DNA of 31,893 nt from a virus: positions 1-31,893 of IMG/VR virus record IMGVR_UViG_3300002835_000694; one strand, 5' to 3'. A program made the translations under genes and the position numbers. The notes beneath the pieces are model-generated. The model was not told the origin of the DNA, did no database searches, and saw only the letters and a list, made by a program, of their open reading frames with translations. Of this stretch, positions 1 to 5,075 are shown one piece after another; position 1 is the first letter of the stretch; each line of letters starts with the position of its first letter.

Positions 1-44
1 CCCCTCTTGTCGTTCGCTATCAGTCACCGCGCAGAAATGCTAAT

Positions 45-136
45 AGTTTTCCACAGGTTCTAAGTATAAATCTGCGAGAACACAGTGAGTAACAGTGTTT
101 TGATGCACAGTAGGTATCAGCAACCTGTGGAAAACT
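45..136. repeat. 15-bp perfect inverted repeat containing DnaA-like boxes
   Basis: The 15 bases at 45-59 (AGTTTTCCACAGGTT) are repeated exactly as the reverse complement at 122-136. A 62-bp spacer separates the arms. Each arm includes one TTTTCCACA box, so the repeat extends 2 bp to one side of the box and 4 bp to the other. The spacing suits paired protein binding sites better than a simple RNA hairpin. Confidence 0.8.
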
Positions 137-166
137 TTATACTTTATGTGGAAAACTTGTGGAAAA
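47..166. other. Cluster of four cyanobacterial-type DnaA-box sequences
   Basis: TTTTCCACA occurs on the + strand at 47-55, and its complement TGTGGAAAA occurs at 126-134, 147-155 and 158-166. The last two are only 11 bp apart. From memory, TTTTCCACA is the DnaA-box form described for Synechococcus, differing from the E. coli box TTATCCACA at one base. All four copies are exact and non-coding. Use by host DnaA, as an origin or as a titration site, is inference. Confidence 0.5.
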
Positions 167-178
167 CAGAATACTCAG

Positions 179-206
179 AGGACAGTGAAATTCTGTCCTT
201 TTTTTA
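179..206 (+). terminator. Rho-independent terminator, + strand
   Basis: A perfect 7-bp stem (AGGACAG at 179-185, CTGTCCT at 193-199) with a 7-nt loop is followed by six T residues at 200-205. The reverse strand lacks a T run after the stem, so it should work rightward. It would end transcripts from a gene upstream of the window or from the region at 1-178. Confidence 0.8.
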
Positions 207-281
207 TACTTTGAGGTGGGCGTGTTAAATGTGCAAAATGACAGTTAATTTGTGGTGAATTCTTTATACTTAAGCGGGCGT
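203..281. repeat. Imperfect direct repeat TTTATACTT-(T/A)(G)AG-GGGCGT
   Basis: TTTATACTTTGAGGTGGGCGT at 203-223 recurs as TTTATACTTAAGCGGGCGT at 263-281, two bases shorter. The TTTATACTT part alone also occurs at 136-144 and, inverted (AAGTATAAA), at 62-70 and 968-976. All of these copies are in non-coding DNA. Function is unknown; a binding site or promoter element is possible. Confidence 0.5.
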
Positions 282-376
282 AGCGGATATATAAAAGCAT
301 AAGTCCCTAACCTACAAAGGTCCCCCAACGCTATCAATATAATGAATCCATTTTTATAAAAAAATTCCCGTGGCAC

Positions 377-407
377 AAAAAAAATCCCCCAGGGTCACTG
401 AGGGATT
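377..407 (-). terminator. Rho-independent terminator for the minus-strand gene
   Basis: Read on the minus strand, AATCCCTCAG pairs with CTGGGGGATT (10 bp, one G-T pair) around a 5-nt loop, followed by a run of T residues. On the + strand the arms are 383-392 and 398-407 and the A run is 377-384. It lies about 20 bp after the stop codon of the minus-strand gene. A T run at 413-418 could also give weak + strand activity. Confidence 0.85.
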
Positions 408-427
408 TAAAGTTTTTTATTGTTTAA

Positions 428-895
428 TCAGCGACCCTGAGAAGCATACCACTTTTCAAATGCCTCACGATCCTTATTACCTCTAGGTGGCATTGGGCGT
501 GATTCTCCACGAACTTTCTCATACTTTTTATTTTCTTCTCTCTCATACTTCTCAGGATTCTCACGAGCTCTTTGTGCTTCCAGAATAGAATCTCTCCACT
601 CCTCGCTCATGTTTGCCATAATTGCGGTAGCAGATTCGGCAGAGTCTGCGTATCCATCTGAGAGAAGATGTGAGAGAATAATATCAAAAGATTCTTTCAT
701 TTCTTTTTCAGTAACCTTCTCACCCTTCTCTTCCTTACCTTTGGGGTGCTTACCTTCTTTGTGCTTTCCGCCTTCATCTTTACCAGATTCTTTGCCTTCC
801 TTTTCTGTTTCTTTTTCTGCTTCTGCTGCTTCATAAACTGATGCGTAAGCCTCGCTCAGAGCATCAATTTCCTTTGAACTAAATGAGGGAAACAT
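428..895 (-). CDS. Conserved phage protein with charged linker and MSEEWRDSIL-type motif
   Basis: A 155-aa protein and the only minus-strand gene in the window. After a short N-terminal helix (about 1-28) comes a hydrophilic Lys/Glu/Gly linker (about 29-65) that is surely disordered. A helical segment follows at about 66-107, with the words HLLSDGYADS and NMSEEWRDSIL, then a basic tail with a Pro-rich turn. From memory the DGYAD...MSEEWRxSI pattern recurs at the ends of proteins in marine T4-like phages, but I know no function for it. The ATG at 895 is about 29 bp downstream of a minus-strand late-type promoter, and a strong terminator follows the stop. It is therefore a self-contained, probably late unit. 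Function is unknown. Confidence 0.8.
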   Translation of the reverse strand: MFPSFSSKEIDALSEAYASVYEAAEAEKETEKEGKESGKDEGGKHKEGKHPKGKEEKGEKVTEKEMKESFDIILSHLLSDGYADSAESATAIMANMSEEWRDSILEAQRARENPEKYEREENKKYEKVRGESRPMPPRGNKDREAFEKWYASQGR

Positions 896-923
896 GAGTC
901 TTTATAAAATAACTTGATACCGC

Positions 924-931
924 TATTTATC
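924..931 (-). promoter_or_regulatory. T4-type late promoter (GATAAATA), minus strand
   Basis: TATTTATC on the + strand reads GATAAATA on the minus strand, fitting the NATAAATA late-promoter form of T4-like phages. It lies 29 bp before the ATG at 895, a spacing that leaves a normal leader. It would express the minus-strand gene late in infection. Confidence 0.55.
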
Positions 932-934
932 ATC

Positions 935-963
935 TTGACACTCGCTAAATACTGTTGTATGAT
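935..963 (+). promoter_or_regulatory. Near-consensus sigma70 promoter
   Basis: TTGACA at 935-940 and TATGAT at 958-963 are separated by exactly 17 bp, almost the bacterial consensus. A start near 970 leaves a leader of about 17 nt before the ATG at 987. This suggests early transcription by unmodified host RNA polymerase. TATAAATC at 971-978 could add a late-type start, but it would leave only a few leader bases. Confidence 0.7.
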
Positions 964-986
964 ACTGAAGTATAAATCATTTTCTT

Positions 987-1760
987 ATGACAAAGGGATT
1001 TAAGGTTATTGCTAAAAACACTGAGTCTGAAGATCAGTGGAATTATGATCTAATTAAAAAGAGAGCACAAGGTAAGACAATTATTTTCTGTCTTCCAGGT
1101 CGTGGGTGTTCTTATCTGTTTCTAAAGAATTTTGTTCAACTCTGTTTTGATCTGGTTCAAAACGGAATGTCGATTCAGATCTCTCAAGATTATTCTTCCA
1201 TGGTGAACTTTGCACGTTGTAAAGTATTGGGTGCAAATGTTCTTCGTGGTCCTAAGCAGATTCCTTGGGATGGCAAACTGGAGTATGATTATCAACTTTG
1301 GATTGATAATGACATTGTGTTCAATACCGAAAAGTTTTGGCAACTGATTGGATTGGCACAAGGAGATGCTGAGGATGGTTCTGAAGACAAAGGCATTGTG
1401 GCAGGGTGGTATGCAACTGAAGACGGATACACCACATCCGTTGCTCATTGGTTGGAAGAAAATGACTTCCGTAAGAATGGTGGTGTGATGAATCACGAAA
1501 CCGTCGAATCAATCAGCAAGAGGCGCAAACCTTTCACAGTCGATTACACAGGATTTGGTTGGGTACTGATTAAGAAAGGTGTATTTGAAAAACTCACCTA
1601 TCCTTGGTTTGCACCTCAGATGCAAGTCTTTGAGTCTGGTGAAGTTCAAGACATGTGTGGTGAAGACGTTTCGTTCTGTCTTGATGCAAAGAAAGAAGGT
1701 TTTGAAATCTGGTGTGATCCTCGGATTCGCGTTGGTCACGAAAAAACTCGTATTATTTGA
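987..1760 (+). CDS. GT-A type glycosyltransferase-like protein
   Basis: 257 aa. The features fit a GT-A fold nucleotide-sugar transferase: a beta strand followed by FCLPGRGCS near residues 34-42, a DxD-like metal site in LWIDNDIVF (D107, N108, D109), and a C-terminal GEDVSFC...VGH pattern (E226, D227, H251). The last pattern matches the acid pair and metal-binding His of this fold. No membrane segment or signal peptide is visible, so it should be cytoplasmic. Sugar and acceptor cannot be told; phage DNA, a virion protein or a host glycan are all possible. No clear Shine-Dalgarno precedes the ATG, while a strong sigma70 promoter does, suggesting early expression unlike the late genes downstream. 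Confidence 0.7.
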   Translation: MTKGFKVIAKNTESEDQWNYDLIKKRAQGKTIIFCLPGRGCSYLFLKNFVQLCFDLVQNGMSIQISQDYSSMVNFARCKVLGANVLRGPKQIPWDGKLEYDYQLWIDNDIVFNTEKFWQLIGLAQGDAEDGSEDKGIVAGWYATEDGYTTSVAHWLEENDFRKNGGVMNHETVESISKRRKPFTVDYTGFGWVLIKKGVFEKLTYPWFAPQMQVFESGEVQDMCGEDVSFCLDAKKEGFEIWCDPRIRVGHEKTRII

Positions 1761-1774
1761 TGGAGATTTAATTT

Positions 1775-1918
1775 ATGGCACCTCGTAAAAGTTCTGGTGG
1801 TTCACTGTTTGTTCCTGGTTCTCCCAAGAAAACTCGTCAAGGTCGTTCACAATACACCAAGTTGAGCGCCTCTTCTCGTAATGGAGCAAAGAAAAGGTAT
1901 AGGGGTCAAGGACGGTAG
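1775..1918 (+). CDS. Small very basic conserved phage protein (47 aa)
   Basis: The ATG at 1775 follows a GGAGA ribosome binding site at 1762-1766, and the frame stops at TAG 1916-1918. About a quarter of the 47 residues are Lys or Arg, with many Ser and Gly. Words include SLFVPGSPKKTRQGRSQYT and GAKKRYRGQGR. I recall similar small basic proteins (SLFxPGxPKKTRQGRS) in other marine T4-like phages, without known function. Composition suggests nucleic-acid binding or a disordered virion or scaffold component. It lies 14 bp after the glycosyltransferase gene and 3 bp before the 205-aa gene, so the three are probably co-transcribed. Confidence 0.75.
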   Translation: MAPRKSSGGSLFVPGSPKKTRQGRSQYTKLSASSRNGAKKRYRGQGR

Positions 1919-1921
1919 TTT

Positions 1922-2539
1922 ATGTATCTACTAGATGGAGACGAAGAATGGAATCACATTCATTCAAAAGACATCTGGGCATACAATAAATTGCATTTAA
2001 GTCGGGTTTTGGGTTATACATGTGGTCCAGTTGGTACTACAGTTCCCAAACCCGACTTTTATGTTGTGCGTCCTTGTATGAATTTATTAGGAATGGGGCG
2101 TTTTTCTCGGGTAGAGTGGATTCAACACTATACTGATCAGTTTCATCCTGCAGAATTTTGGTGTGAAAGGTTCACGGGAGAGCATTTAAGCGTTGATTTT
2201 CAACACAAAGAGTGCAAATTGGTAATTTTGGGTGAACGAAACAAAGAAGATGAGTTATATAAATGGAAAAAATGGACTAAGATAGATAAAGTAGTACAAT
2301 TTCCATTAATTTTAGACGACTTAGTTGGTGATTATGAGTGGATTAACTGCGAATTTATCGACAATCAGTTAATTGAAGTACATTTCAGAAGAAATCCTGA
2401 CTTTCGGTATGGTAATTCCATTGCAATTCCAGTTTGGAATGATCAAAAAATAGAAGGACCCATCAATTATCACTTTGTATCAGATCCAGACTTTCATCGA
2501 AAAGGATTTTTTATTGATCAAGGGATAGAAACCCCTTAA
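1922..2539 (+). CDS. Conserved hypothetical protein with RPCMNLLGMG motif
   Basis: 205 aa, starting 3 bp after the preceding stop, with AGGACGG (1908-1914) as a usable ribosome binding site. The N-terminal half carries DIWAYNKLHLSRVLGYTCGP and PDFYVVRPCMNLLGMGR, followed by a Trp- and His-rich middle. The arrangement of a strand, RPxxN and GMG vaguely recalls substrate-handling enzymes of the ATP-grasp kind. I see no complete nucleotide site, so I do not assign a function. It is not like T4 gp53, the baseplate gene one might expect near gp25 and gp6. No membrane segment is seen. Confidence 0.7.
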   Translation: MYLLDGDEEWNHIHSKDIWAYNKLHLSRVLGYTCGPVGTTVPKPDFYVVRPCMNLLGMGRFSRVEWIQHYTDQFHPAEFWCERFTGEHLSVDFQHKECKLVILGERNKEDELYKWKKWTKIDKVVQFPLILDDLVGDYEWINCEFIDNQLIEVHFRRNPDFRYGNSIAIPVWNDQKIEGPINYHFVSDPDFHRKGFFIDQGIETP

Positions 2540-2543
2540 AAAG

Positions 2544-2566
2544 TTCTAATTCAACCGAATTAGGAG
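2544..2566 (+). promoter_or_regulatory. RNA hairpin sequestering the ribosome binding site
   Basis: TTCTAATTC (2544-2552) pairs with GAATTAGGA (2557-2565) around an AACC loop, nine pairs with one G-T. The 3' arm contains most of the TAGGAG ribosome binding site (2561-2566) for the ATG at 2572. No T run follows, so it is not a terminator. Translational control is inferred. Confidence 0.55.
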
Positions 2567-2571
2567 TAAAA

Positions 2572-2736
2572 ATGGACGATCAACTATTTTTAAGTGAAAT
2601 TTTACACGACAATCTCACCGAAAAAAAGCATAATCTCAAAAAACAAACTGAATTACATGAAAAAATTCGTAATGATGAAGATTATGATGATTGGGACTAT
2701 GGTACTGAACCAGTTTATGGAAAAATAACCATGTAA
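2572..2736 (+). CDS. Small acidic hypothetical protein (54 aa)
   Basis: The frame runs from ATG 2572 to TAA 2734-2736, preceded by TAGGAG at 2561-2566. The protein begins MDDQLFLSEILHD, has a Lys/Glu/His-rich helical middle (about 15-33) and an acidic DEDYDDWDYG segment at about 36-45. I do not recognise it. The good ribosome binding site and its position between two genes on the same strand support it. The hairpin over its ribosome binding site suggests regulated translation. A late promoter starts 6 bp after its stop, so gp25 can be expressed separately. Confidence 0.6.
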   Translation: MDDQLFLSEILHDNLTEKKHNLKKQTELHEKIRNDEDYDDWDYGTEPVYGKITM

Positions 2737-2741
2737 ATACT

Positions 2742-2750
2742 CTATAAATA
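2742..2750 (+). promoter_or_regulatory. T4-type late promoter (CTATAAATA)
   Basis: CTATAAATA contains the exact T4 late promoter core TATAAATA (2743-2750). It lies 27 bp upstream of the gp25 start and is the best late-promoter match in the window. It should drive the gp25-gp6-gp7 baseplate block using the phage late sigma factor gp55 and sliding-clamp coactivation, as known for T4. Confidence 0.75.
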
Positions 2751-2776
2751 CAAAAAGATTAACGGAGAAACTGTAA

Positions 2777-3175
2777 TTGTCGGAGTATAGCAGAGCTTTT
2801 AGGGACATAAATCTTTCATTTAAGTCTCATCCTGTCACTAAGGACATTTTGCCTCTTACAAATGAAGAGGCAATTAAAAGATCTGTTAAAAACATTGTGT
2901 TTACAAAATTTGGTGAGAAATTTTTTGATCAAAATTTTGGATCTACCATTAATCAAGCACTTTTTGAACTTGATACTACATTAAATGCAATTGGTTTGCA
3001 GAGTGAACTTGAAACTGCGATCATAAATTATGAACCAAGAGTTGAAAATGTAAGTGTTTTGGTAACTGTGAGTGGAGAAGATCACGAACTTTCTGCCACA
3101 ATCACTTACGACATCATTGGTTTACCGCTTCCGACAATTACAGTCGAATTTATTCTTTTACCAACTAGAGTATAA
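2777..3175 (+). CDS. 25: Baseplate wedge subunit gp25
   Basis: 132 aa, the same length as T4 gp25 as I remember it. It shows the gp25/GPW fold pattern: SFKSHPVTKDI near the N terminus, NIVFTKFGEKFFDQNFGS around residues 39-57, and the conserved NYEPRVENV at about 83-92. gp25 joins gp6 and gp53 in the inner wedge that triggers sheath contraction, and is the lysozyme-like gpW/gp25 family member found in all contractile injection systems. The start is TTG at 2777. An in-frame TAA lies directly upstream and GGAGA at 2764-2768 is well placed, so no ATG start is available. Its stop overlaps the gp6 ATG (TAATG), indicating translational coupling. Confidence 0.92.
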   Translation: MSEYSRAFRDINLSFKSHPVTKDILPLTNEEAIKRSVKNIVFTKFGEKFFDQNFGSTINQALFELDTTLNAIGLQSELETAIINYEPRVENVSVLVTVSGEDHELSATITYDIIGLPLPTITVEFILLPTRV

Positions 3176-5064
3176 TGGCTTTCGGTCAATTTACAAGTCT
3201 GGATTTCGATCAGATAAAGACCTCCATTAAGGATTATCTGAGATCCAATAGCAATTTTACAGATTTTGACTTCGAAGGGTCAAACCTGTCTATTCTAGTT
3301 GATGCTTTGGCATACAATACTTATCTGACTGCTTATAATACAAACTTAGCAATTAATGAATCCTTTCTTGATTCTGCAACATTAAGAGAAAACGTCGTTT
3401 CTCTTGTTAGAAACATTGGTTATGTTCCTAGATCAAGAAGATCTGCAATTGCAAAAATTACTTTTAGAATTAATAATCTATCATCTTTAACTGCTACACT
3501 AAAAGCAGGAATTATTGCAAACGGAACAGAAAGCAATACAGTTTATGTTTTTTCAATTCCAGAAGACATTACAGTAAATGTGGTCAATGGAGTTGCAATC
3601 TTCAGCAACATAGAAATTTATGAAGGAACATTTATAACATCAAACTTCACTGTAAATAAGGCATCGTTTGAGCAGAGATTCATTTTACCAAACCCCTTTG
3701 TCGATACCTCTACATTAAGAGTTACTATTAAACCAACAATTGATTCTTCAATTACAGCAGAGTACATTCAAGTCGATAACATTCTAGGATTAAATTCAGC
3801 ATCGAATGTTTATCTTGTTCAAGAAGTTGCAGATGAAAAGTATGAACTTCTTTTTGGCGATGGCATTATTGGTTCTAAGTTAAATGATAAAAATTACATC
3901 GAAGCATCTTACATTATAAGTTCTGGTAGACTCGGAAACGGAGTTAATAATTTTAACTTCGTAGGAATTGTAAAAGATGAATTTAATGTAGACATTGATC
4001 CTGGTAAGATTTCAAGAATCACCACAGCAGATCGCTCAAGAAATGGTGATGAAATTGAATCTATTACTTCAATTAAACACTATGCACCAAGAATCTATTC
4101 TTCACAGTATAGAGCAGTAACTGCTTCTGATTATGAAGCAATCATTGGATACATTTATCCAAATGTAGATTCTGTGACTGCTTATGGTGGAGAAGAATTA
4201 ACTCCACCAAAATATGGGAAGGTTTATATTTCAGTAAAACCAAGAAATGGTGATACAATTTCAGATTCTACGAAAAAGAGTTTGTTAGAAAAACTTAAAA
4301 ATTATTCAATTGCTGGTATCATTCCAGAGTTTATTGATGCGAAATATTTACATGTAGAAATTGATTCTAGTGTTTATTATGACACTCGGAAAAATAATAG
4401 ACCTAATGATCTTAAATCTTTAATTACAAGTTCATTAACTCAATATGCAAATTCATTGGATTTGAATAAATTTGGCGGAAGATTTAAGTATAGTAAAGTA
4501 ATTTCTCTGATTGATAATGTTAACTATGCAATTACCTCAAACATTACAAAGGTTATAATGCGTAGAGATTTAAATGCAGTGATTGGAACGAATGCTCAGT
4601 ATGAATTATGTTTTGGCAATAAGTTTCACGTATCACAAAATGAGTATAACATTATTTCCACTTATTTTAGAATCAATGGAGTAACTGGAAACATTTATTT
4701 GGCAGACAGGAAAATTAATTCTACACAGGGGGAAATTTTCTTTTTCAGATACCAATCTGGTGGAACTCCACAAGTCGTTAAGAATAATGCAGGCACTGTT
4801 AATTATGCCACTGGTGAAATTCTTATAGATACTGTAAACATAACTGAAACAGAAGTTTCTGATGAAATTATTCAAATTCAGGCAATTCCAGAATCAAACG
4901 ATGTGATTGGTTTGAGAGATCTTTACATTAAATTTGATGTTGGTTCATCTAAGATTGGTTTAATTAAGGATGTCATTTCTTCAGGAGAAAATACCTCTGG
5001 ATCTAGATTGACAACTCAAACTAGTTATGTTCAACAAAAATATGTAAGAACGGCAACCAATTAA
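3175..5064 (+). CDS. 6: Baseplate wedge subunit gp6 (baseplate J-like)
   Basis: 629 aa, close to T4 gp6 (about 660). The N terminus contains DFDFEGSNLSILVDALAYNT, the usual opening of this family. The baseplate-J core appears at about residues 310-355 with TASDYEAIIGYIYPNVDSV followed by PPKYGKVYISVKP. gp6 dimers form the continuous ring that holds the wedges together around the tail tube. The ATG overlaps the gp25 stop codon. The C-terminal part (about 490-629) looks like an added beta-rich segment, with a YATGEI word, before the gp7 gene 11 bp downstream. Confidence 0.9.
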   Translation: MAFGQFTSLDFDQIKTSIKDYLRSNSNFTDFDFEGSNLSILVDALAYNTYLTAYNTNLAINESFLDSATLRENVVSLVRNIGYVPRSRRSAIAKITFRINNLSSLTATLKAGIIANGTESNTVYVFSIPEDITVNVVNGVAIFSNIEIYEGTFITSNFTVNKASFEQRFILPNPFVDTSTLRVTIKPTIDSSITAEYIQVDNILGLNSASNVYLVQEVADEKYELLFGDGIIGSKLNDKNYIEASYIISSGRLGNGVNNFNFVGIVKDEFNVDIDPGKISRITTADRSRNGDEIESITSIKHYAPRIYSSQYRAVTASDYEAIIGYIYPNVDSVTAYGGEELTPPKYGKVYISVKPRNGDTISDSTKKSLLEKLKNYSIAGIIPEFIDAKYLHVEIDSSVYYDTRKNNRPNDLKSLITSSLTQYANSLDLNKFGGRFKYSKVISLIDNVNYAITSNITKVIMRRDLNAVIGTNAQYELCFGNKFHVSQNEYNIISTYFRINGVTGNIYLADRKINSTQGEIFFFRYQSGGTPQVVKNNAGTVNYATGEILIDTVNITETEVSDEIIQIQAIPESNDVIGLRDLYIKFDVGSSKIGLIKDVISSGENTSGSRLTTQTSYVQQKYVRTATN

Positions 5065-5075
5065 TTGGCAAGTAA

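Larger units (their letters stand above)
1..427. other. Non-coding, signal-rich region (possible origin/regulatory region)
   Basis: No convincing gene was found. Two short open frames enter from the left edge and stop near 61 and 92. Either could be the tail of an upstream + strand gene, but neither is recognisable. The stretch holds four TTTTCCACA-type boxes, a 15-bp perfect inverted repeat, repeated TTTATACTT words and two intrinsic terminators, one on each strand. That density of signals in a genome with little non-coding DNA suggests a replication or control region. This role is inferred. Confidence 0.55.

Noticed and set aside
3-92. Open frame entering from the left edge
   Set aside because: Only about 30 codons, unrecognised, and it overlaps the DnaA-like box and inverted repeat. 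It could be a gene tail but cannot be supported.
338-343. TATAAT -10 box on the + strand
   Set aside because: No acceptable -35 box lies 17 bp upstream, and the only gene nearby is on the other strand.
609-836. 75-aa + strand ORF
   Set aside because: It is the complement of the charged linker of the minus-strand gene, with Ser/Pro/Phe-rich low-complexity translation and no promoter or ribosome binding site.
1922-2539. gp53 baseplate wedge assignment for the 205-aa protein
   Set aside because: Length is similar to T4 gp53, but none of the gp53 sequence pattern that I remember is present.
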